A stretch of DNA of 43,214 nucleotides, from positions 1-43,214 of the forward strand of contig NZ_JANZXA010000019.1 of NCBI RefSeq assembly GCF_025153475.1, read 5' to 3'. Numbering within the stretch: the first letter of the stretch is position 1; every line of letters begins with the position of its first letter. The notes under the pieces are model-generated. The model was given only the letters and a program-made list of their open reading frames with translations. It made no database searches and was not told the origin of the DNA. This document shows, in pieces, positions 17,320 through 25,452 of the stretch. The translations under genes and the position numbers were made by a program. The stretch is from Novosphingobium mangrovisedimenti (GTDB taxonomy: Bacteria > Pseudomonadota > Alphaproteobacteria > Sphingomonadales > Sphingomonadaceae).

Positions 17320-18549
17320 CGCCTGATCGATGCCGGCGTCGAAGTCGCCAGGGTTAAGGGCAAACGGGTCAAGGCGCTGCGGCGGTACCTCTCAGAACAT
17401 GCCAAGACCGATCTTGCCGATGCGCAGGTGCTGGCTTCCATTCCGGCCTTCGGAGGACCACGTCTCGATCCAGTCCACATCCCTGCCGCCCGGAGCCATG
17501 CCCTGCAACGGCTGACCAAGCAGCGCGAACGCTTCAAGGACAATATCTCGGCGGCCAAGCGCCGGTTGCTCGATCTGGTACGATGGGCATTACCTGAACT
17601 TGAGCGAGTGCTGCCGGACTTGAGCACCTGCCTCTCGCTGTCGCTGTTCCGCCGCTGGCTCGACCCCGAAGTTGTGCTGGCAGCACGCCGGCCAACCCTG
17701 CGCAGGTACATCGCCGAACACGCCAGCGGCAATCATCCGCACAGCGGACCCTTCGTCGAGGGGCTGATCGAAGGCCTGCGTCTAGCGGCCCGACAGGCCC
17801 AGTCCCTCCATGGCAGCCATGTCGACTTTGCCGAGCTGCAGCTCGAAGTGGCAACGGAAATTGAAATCGTGCTGAGCAAGATGGCTGCCGTTGCCTCGCT
17901 CGAACGTCGCATCGCTGAACTCTACCAGGAGCTTGAGCGGCCAGCCCTGCAGCCGATGCTGGCGCCGTTCGATGGCTTCCACGAGACGGCCCATGCCGTG
18001 ACCGGCACCTGCCTGATCAGCTTCGACCGCAACCGCTATTCCGTCATGGCCAAGGCCGCGCGGCGGGCGGTCCAGGTCCGCGCCTATGCCGACCGGATCG
18101 TCGTCCGCCTCGGCAACGAGGTCGTTGCCGAACATGCCCGGCACTTCGGCCGTGACCGGACGATCTATAATCCCTGGCACTATCTGCCGGTCCTGGCCAA
18201 CAAGCCCGGCGCCTTGCGCAACGGGGCGCCGTTCCAGGGCTGGGACCTGCCGCCGGCAATGGCGCGGCTGCGCCGCAAGCTGGGGAGCGGCGATGAGGCC
18301 GATCGGCGCTTCGTCCGGGTGCTGGCGGCCGTTCTGACCGATGGCCTGGACGCGGTCGAGACGGCAATCCGCGAGGCGCTCGATGCCGGCGCTGCCAGCG
18401 ACGAGGTGATCCTCAACATCCTAGCCCGATACCGCGAGCCGGCAACCGACCGGCCTCTCGACGTGGTCGTCGATCTGAAGCTCAGCCATCCGCCGATCGC
18501 TGACTGCGCCCGCTACGATACCGTGCGAGGCCTTGATGCAGCGGCATGA
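17320..18549 (+). pseudogene. In-frame chimera: distal IS110 transposase fragment fused to the C-terminal part of IstA
   Basis: Codons from 17320 (RLIDAGVEVARVKGKR, KTDLADAQVLASIPAFG) continue the IS110 transposase interrupted at 14667, up to about LERRIAELYQ near 17925. From about 17940 the same open frame is IstA: APFDGFHETAHAVTGTCLISFDRNRYSVMAK, then DRTIYNPWHYLPVLANKPGALRNG and RYDTVRGLDAAA at the end. The IS110 part lacks its C-terminal transposase_20 domain, and the IstA part lacks its HTH and DDE core, so neither activity can remain. The only in-frame start is internal (17428 onwards). The stop overlaps the following istB start. Confidence 0.82.
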
Positions 18550-19361
18550 GATGATCGAGGCGATGCGCGGGCTCGGCCTCAGGGGCATGGCCGGCGCGTT
18601 CGACGAGGCCGTCACCACGGGTCTGCAGCGCAAGCGCACGACTCACGAGATCCTGACCGACCTGCTGCGGGCAGAAGCGGCGCATCGCCATGCCGCCTCG
18701 ATCCGCTACCGCATGACCGCAGCCAAGTTGCCCGTGGTCAAAGACCTCGATGCCTTCGTGTTCGAGGGCACGCCGATCAACGAGGGCCTGGTGCGCTCTC
18801 TGCATGCAGGTTCATTCCTGCCCGGTCGCCGCAACATCGTGCTCATCGGCGGTACGGGCACTGGCAAAACCCACCTGGCCACCGCGATCACCGCCAGCGT
18901 CGTCTGCGCCGGCGCCCGCGGCCGCTACTTCAACACGGTCGACCTGGTCACCCGGCTCGAGGAGGAGGTCCGGATCGGCAAGGCCGGAGCCATGGCCGCC
19001 CAGCTCAGCCGGCTCGACGTCGTGGTCCTCGACGAACTGGGCTACCTGCCGTTCGCCCGCTCAGGCGGGCAGCTGCTGTTCCACCTGATCAGCAAGCTCT
19101 ACGAGAAGACCTCGGTCATTATCACCACCAACCTGGCCTTCGGCGAGTGGCCCACTGTCTTCGGCGATCCCAAGATGACCACCGCGCTGCTCGACCGCAT
19201 CACCCACCATTGCGACATCGTCGAGACCGGCAACGACAGCTTCCGGTTCAGGGCCAGCTCGGCAGCACCCAAAACCAGAAAGGAAAAATCACCCGCTTGA
19301 CCTCAACCCCGCACCGCGGGACATAACTTCCACCCGGGTCACTTCTCAGCGGCAATCTACA
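17940..19361 (+). mobile_element. 5'-truncated IS21-family element (second copy)
   Basis: It contains the end of istA, an intact istB and a right end at about 19361 with the CCCGGGTCA terminal repeat. Its last 97 bases are closely similar to positions 2-123, in the same orientation. The left end and most of istA are lost at the junction with the IS110 remnant. Confidence 0.78.
18536..19300 (+). CDS. istB: IS21-family helper ATPase IstB (second copy)
   Basis: 254 residues from ATG 18536. It has Walker A IGGTGTGKTHLATAIT, Walker B DVVVLDELGYLPFARSGGQLLFHLISKLYEKTSVIITTNLAF and a basic end, APKTRKEKSPA. It is the standard short IstB type. The reading frame is complete, but its istA partner is only a C-terminal remnant, so it could act only with an IstA supplied from another copy. 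Its last codons match those at the window's left edge. Confidence 0.92.
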   Translation: MQRHEMIEAMRGLGLRGMAGAFDEAVTTGLQRKRTTHEILTDLLRAEAAHRHAASIRYRMTAAKLPVVKDLDAFVFEGTPINEGLVRSLHAGSFLPGRRNIVLIGGTGTGKTHLATAITASVVCAGARGRYFNTVDLVTRLEEEVRIGKAGAMAAQLSRLDVVVLDELGYLPFARSGGQLLFHLISKLYEKTSVIITTNLAFGEWPTVFGDPKMTTALLDRITHHCDIVETGNDSFRFRASSAAPKTRKEKSPA

Positions 19362-19456
19362 TTGAGGCAACAGGGGGGGGCAAATCCTCGGTTCGGTTGA
19401 CAATCGATGGCTGATCACTGTCTCGCGAGTTGTGATAGACGCGTTCGGTGCCAATA

Positions 19457-19903
19457 CTACAGATTGGCGGCCATACTGGCCAGGAGTTGCTTGAAGGTGG
19501 CAATGTCATTAGCCGATATGCCAGCGAGCAACCGTTCGTAGACCACATCGGCTTCCGCCCTAAGCGCGGGCAGGATGCCGATGGCTTTTGGGCGCAGATG
19601 CAAGGTCCACACCCGGCGATTGCCTTCGACAGCGCGGCGCTCGACATAGTCCGCCTTTTCGAGCTGGTCTATGACATGGCCAACGCTTGCACGCTCCAGC
19701 TCCAGGCATTTGGCGAGTTCAGTCTGGGTCAGGCCGGGTGTCCTGAAGATGTAGGCGAGAGCGCGCCATTGGGTGCGGGTTAGCCCGAACTTCGCGGTGG
19801 ATGCATCGAACACGCGGCGAAGCTTGCGCGGCACCTCCTCGATCAGGAACACGAGCCCATCGGCTTCGGTAAGGTAGCTTTGCTCGTCGGACGTCTTCGC
19901 CAT
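19457..19903 (-). CDS. MarR-family transcriptional regulator
   Basis: A 148-residue winged-helix protein. The recognition region reads LTQTELAKCLELERASVGHVIDQLEKADYVERR, and the wing is AVEGNRRVWTLHLRPKAIGIL. N- and C-terminal helices suit dimerisation. MarR proteins usually repress a neighbouring efflux or detoxification operon and are released by phenolic ligands. Here the gene is divergent from the hydrolase-thioesterase-efflux operon. A 24-bp palindrome lies in the shared 68-bp gap, which fits control of both directions. The ligand is unknown. Confidence 0.92.
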   Translation of the reverse strand: MAKTSDEQSYLTEADGLVFLIEEVPRKLRRVFDASTAKFGLTRTQWRALAYIFRTPGLTQTELAKCLELERASVGHVIDQLEKADYVERRAVEGNRRVWTLHLRPKAIGILPALRAEADVVYERLLAGISANDIATFKQLLASMAANL

Positions 19904-19944
19904 GGTCGTCGCTCATAGCCTTCGATTGCTCAAGAGGACAGTCT

Positions 19945-19968
19945 TTACTGTAAAATATTTTATAGTAA
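19945..19968. promoter_or_regulatory. Near-perfect 24-bp palindrome, probable MarR operator
   Basis: The arms TTACTGTAAAAT and ATTTTATAGTAA are inverted repeats with one mismatch. The AT-rich site stands out from the GC-rich surroundings. It ends three bases before the first ATG of the hydrolase gene and 41 bases from the marR start. Position and symmetry fit a MarR dimer site covering the operon promoter. Confidence 0.75.
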
Positions 19969-19971
19969 GAT

Positions 19972-20829
19972 ATGATCATGCCGAATCCGCACTTTACACT
20001 CTCCGGCCATTCCGGTCATGCCATCGCCGCACTTACCGAAGGACCTGAGCAAGGATTTCCGGTACTTCTCGCCCACGGTGGAGGGCAGACCAAGCGGGCG
20101 TGGAAGCAGGTGACGGCGATGCTGGCCAGACATGGGTTCCGCGCCATCGCGCTGGACCTGCGTGGTCATGGCGAAAGCGCCTGGGCCGATGACGGTGCCT
20201 ATGACATCGTCGATTTCGCTGGCGATCTGGTCGCCATCGCCGGGTCGCTCGACCGCAAGCCCGCGCTGATCGGGGCATCGCTTGGCGGGCTGGCCGGGAT
20301 CATGGCCGAAGGTGAGGTCGCCCCCGGCAGCTTCGCCTCGCTGACCCTTGTGGACATCACCCCGCAAATGGAGGCGGGCGGAGTAACGCGCGTGGTTGGT
20401 TTCATGGCGGCGCACGCGCGCGAAGGCTTTGCCTCGCCCGACGAGGCAGCGCGGGTGATTTCCGAATATCTCCCCCACCGTCCAAGCCGCAAGGCCTCGT
20501 CGGGCCTCGCCCATTATCTGCGACAGAAGGAAGACGGACGCTATTACTGGCATTGGGACCCGGCGTTCATCGACGGCATCATGCGTCGCCATGCCGAGCG
20601 CGGCGATGGCAGCGACTATGGACTGGGTGAGCTGGGCGAAGCCGCTGCGCGGCTTGCGTTGCCGGTCCACCTGATCCGGGGCGGATCGAGCGATCTGGTC
20701 TCGCCCGAAGCCGTCGCGCATTTCCGCGCGCTGGTTCCCCACGCCGCTTACAGCGACATCGCGGATGCGACGCATATGGTGTCGGCGACCAGAACGACGC
20801 CTTTGGCGACGCGATCCTCGATTTCCTGA
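19972..20829 (+). CDS. Alpha/beta hydrolase, apparently frameshifted near its C-terminus
   Basis: 285 residues as read, starting at ATG 19972 or, two codons later, 19978. The fold's key parts are visible: oxyanion-region HGGGQTKRAW, nucleophile GASLGG (Ser), VHLIRGGSSDLVSPE (acid strand) and catalytic His in DATHMVSA. After this His the frame reads TRTTPLATRSSIS and stops. Reading one base later (from 20784) gives GDQNDAFGDAILDFLMRTHGTEIAA, ending at 20861, which is the expected C-terminal helix. That stop overlaps the next gene's ATG. So one base appears to be missing in the GTCGGCGAC at 20781-20789. The substrate is unknown (ester, lactone or C-C bond). First gene of the efflux operon. Confidence 0.85.
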   Translation: MIMPNPHFTLSGHSGHAIAALTEGPEQGFPVLLAHGGGQTKRAWKQVTAMLARHGFRAIALDLRGHGESAWADDGAYDIVDFAGDLVAIAGSLDRKPALIGASLGGLAGIMAEGEVAPGSFASLTLVDITPQMEAGGVTRVVGFMAAHAREGFASPDEAARVISEYLPHRPSRKASSGLAHYLRQKEDGRYYWHWDPAFIDGIMRRHAERGDGSDYGLGELGEAAARLALPVHLIRGGSSDLVSPEAVAHFRALVPHAAYSDIADATHMVSATRTTPLATRSSIS

Positions 20830-20857
20830 TGCGGACACACGGCACGGAGATCGCGGC

Positions 20858-21271
20858 ATGAGCGAACCTGCAGCGAAGGTCGACCTCGAACAGCTCCGTG
20901 CGATGCTGCTCATCGCGCCGTTCCACCAATGGCTTGGGCTGGATATCGCCGAACTTACCGGCGAGGCGCTGGTCCTCGAGATGCCGTGGCGCGAGGAAAT
21001 CGTCTCCAACCCGATGATCGGATCGGCCCATGGCGGTGTCCTCTCGGCGCTGATCGACCTGACCGGGCTTTACACCATCAACGCGCTCGGCGGATCGGCG
21101 CACGCGACGGCTGACATGCGGGTCGATTTCCACCGACCCGCCACTTCGGGGCCGCTGCGCGCGATCGGGCGGGTGGTCAAGCTGGGCAAGCAATTGAGCG
21201 TTGCCGAGACCCGGATCGAAGATGCCGAGGGCAGGCTGCTGGCCAGCGGACGGGGTGCCTATGTCGGCTAA
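20858..21271 (+). CDS. PaaI-type hotdog-fold thioesterase
   Basis: A 137-residue hotdog protein from ATG 20858 (MSEPAAKVDLEQ). The 4HBT core is clear: IAPFHQWLGLDIAEL, then NPMIGSAHGGVLSALIDLTGLY, with the HGG motif at the start of the central helix, and TADMRVDFHRPATSGPL. These enzymes hydrolyse acyl- or aryl-CoA thioesters. The start overlaps the frame-corrected stop of the hydrolase (ATGA), and its own end overlaps the next gene by 11 bases, so it is tightly coupled. A longer reading from 20765 falls in the hydrolase gene and is rejected. Confidence 0.87.
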   Translation: MSEPAAKVDLEQLRAMLLIAPFHQWLGLDIAELTGEALVLEMPWREEIVSNPMIGSAHGGVLSALIDLTGLYTINALGGSAHATADMRVDFHRPATSGPLRAIGRVVKLGKQLSVAETRIEDAEGRLLASGRGAYVG

Positions 21272-22712
21272 GCCCTTAGCTGCTCCGGGAGCCTTGGCAG
21301 TACTTGCGCTGGCGGGTTGCGTTGCGGTCCCCGACGCCGGAGTTCGTCCGGTCATGGAAACCGCCGACACAATCGAGGCTGCGCAGACGTTGGCCGTGCG
21401 CGGCAATACGGCCTGGCCGCCAGACCAATGGTGGCGCCTTGCGGGCGATCCGCAACTGACCGCGCTGATCGAGGAGGGCCTTTCCAATTCGCCGCAGGTT
21501 GCGGTGGCGGTGGCGCGGGTCAGGCGCGCGGAAGCCGAGGCGCAGCGCGTCGGGGCCGCGCGGCTTCCCGCGATCGGTGCCGAGGCCGAAGGCGGCCTGC
21601 GCCGTCAGAGCGGCAACAACGGCATCCCCGCGCAGTTCCTCCCCGATGGCTGGAAAGACTACGGGCAGACCTCGCTGAGTTTCGGCTTCGACCTCGACCT
21701 GTGGGGTCGCAACCGCGCTGCCTATGCTGCCGCGACATCGGAGGCCCGCGCGGCGATGGTCGATGCGGCGCAGGCTCGCCTCGTGCTCTCGGTCGCGATA
21801 GCCGCCGCCTACGCAGAGCTCGGGCGCCATTACCGCGAGCGCGACAACGCAGCGGCCACGCTCGCCAACCGCCGCTCGATGCGCGAGCTTGTCGCCCAGC
21901 GCCAACGCAACGGGCTCGACAACCTCGCCAGCCTGCGCCGCGCCGATGCCGAAGTTGCCTTGGCGGAGCAGGATCTGGCAGCCGTCGATGAGAACATCGG
22001 CATCCGCCGCAACCAGCTTGCCGCGCTCCTGGGTGCTGGCCCGGATCGGGGAACGTCGATTACCCGTCCGCCGCTTGCACCCTCGACACCCGGCGGGGTT
22101 CCCGCCGGTGTCACCACCGATCTGCTTGGTCGGCGGCCCGATATCGTCGCGGCGCGCGAACGGGTCGAGGCCGCAGCCAGCCGCGTCAAGGTGGCGCGGG
22201 CCGGCTTCTTTCCGTCCGTGAACGTGAGGGCATTGGTAGGGCTTCAGGCGCTGGGACTTGGCAATCTGGTCGATTCGGGCTCGCTATTCGGAGCCGTCGG
22301 TCCGGCAATCAGCCTGCCGATCTTCCAGGGCGGCGCGCTCAAGGCGCAATATGGCAGCGCTGAGGCGGCCTATGACGAGGCCGTTGCGAACTACAACCAG
22401 ACCGTTGTCACCGCGTACCAGCAGGCTGCCGACGCGGTGACCCAGCGCGACGCAGCGGACAAGCGGCTTGGCGCAACCCGCACGGCGCTGGCCGCAAGCG
22501 AGGAAGCGCTAGGTCTGGTGCGCACACGCTACGAGGCCGGGCTTGCCAGTTACCTCGATGTCCTCGCCAGTGAACGCAGCGCGCAAGACCTTCGCGTCGC
22601 AGTCATCGGCCTTGAGACATACGAACGCGGGGCGACGCTGGCGATGATCCGTGCACTGGGCGGCGGGTTCGACGCGGCCACTACCCAACCATCAGGACAG
22701 ACCGAGCAATGA
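21261..22712 (+). CDS. NodT-family outer-membrane efflux lipoprotein
   Basis: A 483-residue TolC-like protein from ATG 21261 (MSAKPLAAPGALAVLALAGC). The lipobox LAGC places the mature Cys at about residue 20. It has two OEP repeats: the first includes PDQWWRLAGDPQLTALIEEGLSNSPQVAVAVARVRRAEAE, the second GRRPDIVAARERVEAAASRVKVARAGFFPSVN. It forms the outer-membrane channel of a tripartite pump. It overlaps the thioesterase gene by 11 bases and the emrA gene by ATGA. Confidence 0.92.
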   Translation: MSAKPLAAPGALAVLALAGCVAVPDAGVRPVMETADTIEAAQTLAVRGNTAWPPDQWWRLAGDPQLTALIEEGLSNSPQVAVAVARVRRAEAEAQRVGAARLPAIGAEAEGGLRRQSGNNGIPAQFLPDGWKDYGQTSLSFGFDLDLWGRNRAAYAAATSEARAAMVDAAQARLVLSVAIAAAYAELGRHYRERDNAAATLANRRSMRELVAQRQRNGLDNLASLRRADAEVALAEQDLAAVDENIGIRRNQLAALLGAGPDRGTSITRPPLAPSTPGGVPAGVTTDLLGRRPDIVAARERVEAAASRVKVARAGFFPSVNVRALVGLQALGLGNLVDSGSLFGAVGPAISLPIFQGGALKAQYGSAEAAYDEAVANYNQTVVTAYQQAADAVTQRDAADKRLGATRTALAASEEALGLVRTRYEAGLASYLDVLASERSAQDLRVAVIGLETYERGATLAMIRALGGGFDAATTQPSGQTEQ

Positions 22713-23854
22713 GCGATACTGCGACACAAGCTGCCGAAGTCGATCCGGAACTGTCCGCCTTTCGCAAGGCACGCCGGACGATGTGGCTCAAGCGCCTGGC
22801 CATTGTGCTCGCAGTGGCGGCTCTCGCATGGGGTGCCTGGTATGTGCTGGTCGCCCGCAACTATGTCAGCACCGACAACGCCTACGTGAATGCGCGAATG
22901 GCGCAGGTCACGCCGCTGGTTGTCGGATCGGCCATCGAGGTGCTGGTCGAAGACACGCAGCAGGTGAAGGCGGGTGATGTCCTCGTCCGGCTCGATCAGG
23001 CCAATGCCAAAATCGCCGTCGCGCAGGCTGAAGCCGATCTTGCCGCCGCCCGCCGCAAATTCGGGCAGGCGGTTGCGACCAACAGCGCGCTGTCGGCGCA
23101 GATCGACACATCAAGCGCCGGTCTTGTCCAGGCGCAGGCAAGGCTCCGCTCCGCGCAGGCCGAGTTCGACAAGGCGCGGATCGACTTGCGGCGCCGTGAG
23201 GCCGTCATTGCCAGCGGCGCGATCTCGGGTGAGGAACTGACCCAGGCGCGCAAGGCCTACGCCTCCGCCAACGCGGCGCTCGAGGCGGCCCGCGGGGGCA
23301 TCTCCGAAGTCACTTCGGCCCGACGGGTCGCGCAAGGGCAACTTGCCGCCAACGACGCCCTGGTGCGCGGCTCCAGCGTAGATACCGACCCAGCGGTTCA
23401 GGCGGCCAAGGCCCGGCTCGATGCCGCCTTGCTCGACCTCCAGCGTACCGAAATTCGCGCGCCGGTTTCCGGGGTGGTGAGCCGCCTGCAGATTCAGGTG
23501 GGACAGCGCCTGAGCCCCGGTCAGACTATCATGACCATCGTCCCGATCGACAAGCTCTACGTCGATGCCAACTTCAAGGAAGGCCAACTCGGCCGTGTCC
23601 GTCCTGGCATGGCTGTAACCCTCAAGTCGGATCTTTATGGCGGCGATGTCGTCTACCAAGGCAAGGTCACCGGGCTGGCCGGCGGTACGGGATCGTCGAT
23701 GGCAATCATCCCCGCCCAGAACGCCACCGGCAACTGGATCAAGACTGTCCAGCGCCTGCCGGTGCGGATCGAGCTTGATCCTGCCGAACTGCGCAAGCAC
23801 CCGTTGCGCGTCGGGCTGTCGATGGAAGTCGAGATCGATGTTTCCGGTGAGTGA
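22709..23854 (+). CDS. emrA: EmrA-type membrane fusion protein
   Basis: A 381-residue HlyD-family adaptor. One N-terminal membrane segment (LAIVLAVAALAWGAWYVLVARNYV) precedes the STDNAYVNARMAQVTPLVVGSAIEVLVEDTQQVKAGDVLVRLD lipoyl-like region characteristic of EmrA. A long alpha-helical hairpin (about 95-215), the second lipoyl half (TEIRAPVSGVVSRLQIQVGQ) and the beta-barrel follow. It bridges the EmrB transporter to the outer-membrane channel. The start overlaps the preceding stop (ATGA). Gene symbol by family. Confidence 0.93.
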   Translation: MSDTATQAAEVDPELSAFRKARRTMWLKRLAIVLAVAALAWGAWYVLVARNYVSTDNAYVNARMAQVTPLVVGSAIEVLVEDTQQVKAGDVLVRLDQANAKIAVAQAEADLAAARRKFGQAVATNSALSAQIDTSSAGLVQAQARLRSAQAEFDKARIDLRRREAVIASGAISGEELTQARKAYASANAALEAARGGISEVTSARRVAQGQLAANDALVRGSSVDTDPAVQAAKARLDAALLDLQRTEIRAPVSGVVSRLQIQVGQRLSPGQTIMTIVPIDKLYVDANFKEGQLGRVRPGMAVTLKSDLYGGDVVYQGKVTGLAGGTGSSMAIIPAQNATGNWIKTVQRLPVRIELDPAELRKHPLRVGLSMEVEIDVSGE

Positions 23855-23860
23855 AACCAG

Positions 23861-25390
23861 ATGAGCGAGACCGCTTCATCAGGCGCAGGAATAGCCCCGT
23901 CCCGGCAGCTTGTTGCCGGGCTCGTGCTTGCCCTTGCCAATTTCATGGTCATTCTCGACCTGAGCATCGCCAATGTCTCGATCCCGCATATCGCGGGCAA
24001 TCTGGGCATCACGCTTGAACAAGGCGCATGGGTCATCACCTCCTACGCGGTCGCCGAGGCGATCTGCGTTCCCTTGACCGGATGGGTCGCCGGACGCTTC
24101 GGATCGGTACGCACCTTCCTGTTCAGCATGGTCGGGTTCGGGATCTGCTCATTCCTGTGCGGGATCTCAGTCACGATGGGCATGCTGGTCGCCAGTCGTA
24201 TCGGACAGGGAATTTTCGGCGCCTTCCTGATGCCCATGTCGCAAACCTTGCTGCTCAGCGTGTTCCCGCCCGAGAAGCGCAATATGGCGATGGGACTATG
24301 GGCTGTTACACTGCTGATGGGACCTGCTCTTGGTCCAATGATCGGTGGCTATCTCACAGAAAATTATTCCTGGCATTGGATATTCCTGATCAACTTGCCC
24401 GTCGCCATCCTGTGCATCGTGGTGGGTTTCGCGCTGCTCAGGCCGATCGAGACCGAGCGGCAGATCCTGCCGATCGACTATGTCGGCCTTGCCTTGCTGG
24501 TGCTCTGGGTCGGCTGCCTCCAGATCGTGCTCGACCTTGGCCGTAACCACGACTGGTTCGCCGACCCGATGATCGTGGCGCTGGCGATCACCTCTGCCGT
24601 GGGTTTTATCGTTTTCATTATCTGGGAGTTGGGCGAGGATCACCCGATCGTCGATTTGCGAGTCCTGCGGCACCGTGGCTTCAGCGTCAGCCTGACTGTT
24701 CTGTCGCTCGCATTTGCCGGATACTTCGCGGGGTTTGTCGTTGTCCCCCAGTGGCAGCAAGCCTGGCTCGGATTTCCTGCGACAGCAGCCGGCTTGTCCT
24801 CTTCGTTTTCGGCTATGGGCGGACTGATTACCGCGCCGGTGGTGGCTTTTCTGATGAGCCGCCTCGACCTGCGTGTCCTTGTTTCGTGCGGCGTCACCTG
24901 GATTGCGGCGATGACGCTCGTGCGCACAACCTGGACAACAGACTCCGATTTCTGGACCCTCAGCATTCCGCAGTTCGTTCAGGGGCTGGGCACTCCCTTC
25001 ATGATGCTTCCTCTCATGACCCTGACGCTCAATACGGTTGAGGAAAACGAGGTGGCATCGGCCGCCGGCCTGCAAAGCTTCATGCGAACCATCGCCACCG
25101 CCGTAGCGACTTCCATCACTCTGTCTTATTGGGGTGATACCCAGCGCATCGCGCGCAGCGATGCGGTGGCGGTCCTGCAGCCGGAAGCGGCGCAGGCAAG
25201 CCTTTCCAGCCTCGGCTTCCCTTCTGAACAGATAAGGCAAGTGCTCAGCAACATGGTTGAGCTGGAGGCGACAACGCTGGCGCTTATTCATACCTTCTGG
25301 GCGACCACAGCCGTTTTGCTTTTTGCCGCCGCCCTGATCTGGCTTGCCCCACGACCGTCGAAATCAGGCGGCATTACGATGGGCCACTAA
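23861..25390 (+). CDS. emrB: EmrB-type DHA2 multidrug efflux transporter
   Basis: 509 residues, about 14 membrane segments, drug:H+ antiporter-2 family of the MFS. It begins with ALANFMVILDLSIANVSIPHIAGNLGITLEQGAWVITSYAVAEAICVPLTGWVAGRFG, containing motif D1 and the motif A loop region. The antiporter motif C-like LWAVTLLMGPALGPMIGGYL follows. It lies six bases after emrA and completes a tripartite exporter with the two upstream genes. The substrate is unknown. The neighbouring hydrolase and thioesterase suggest the pump handles an organic acid or ester, but that is inference. Last gene of the operon, convergent with the DMT exporter. Confidence 0.94.
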   Translation: MSETASSGAGIAPSRQLVAGLVLALANFMVILDLSIANVSIPHIAGNLGITLEQGAWVITSYAVAEAICVPLTGWVAGRFGSVRTFLFSMVGFGICSFLCGISVTMGMLVASRIGQGIFGAFLMPMSQTLLLSVFPPEKRNMAMGLWAVTLLMGPALGPMIGGYLTENYSWHWIFLINLPVAILCIVVGFALLRPIETERQILPIDYVGLALLVLWVGCLQIVLDLGRNHDWFADPMIVALAITSAVGFIVFIIWELGEDHPIVDLRVLRHRGFSVSLTVLSLAFAGYFAGFVVVPQWQQAWLGFPATAAGLSSSFSAMGGLITAPVVAFLMSRLDLRVLVSCGVTWIAAMTLVRTTWTTDSDFWTLSIPQFVQGLGTPFMMLPLMTLTLNTVEENEVASAAGLQSFMRTIATAVATSITLSYWGDTQRIARSDAVAVLQPEAAQASLSSLGFPSEQIRQVLSNMVELEATTLALIHTFWATTAVLLFAAALIWLAPRPSKSGGITMGH

Positions 25391-25452
25391 AGAAGACTGA
25401 CCGGCAACCAGGAGGCAGATCTGGCTCTGTCGGCTCCAGAACTTCATTGGCC

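Noticed and set aside
20579..21487. 302-codon open frame on the minus strand
   Set aside because: It spans three coupled plus-strand genes (hydrolase, thioesterase, outer-membrane lipoprotein) and has no domain of its own.
24296..25291. 331-codon open frame on the minus strand
   Set aside because: Antisense to emrB; composition is rich in R, H and Q with no recognisable domain.
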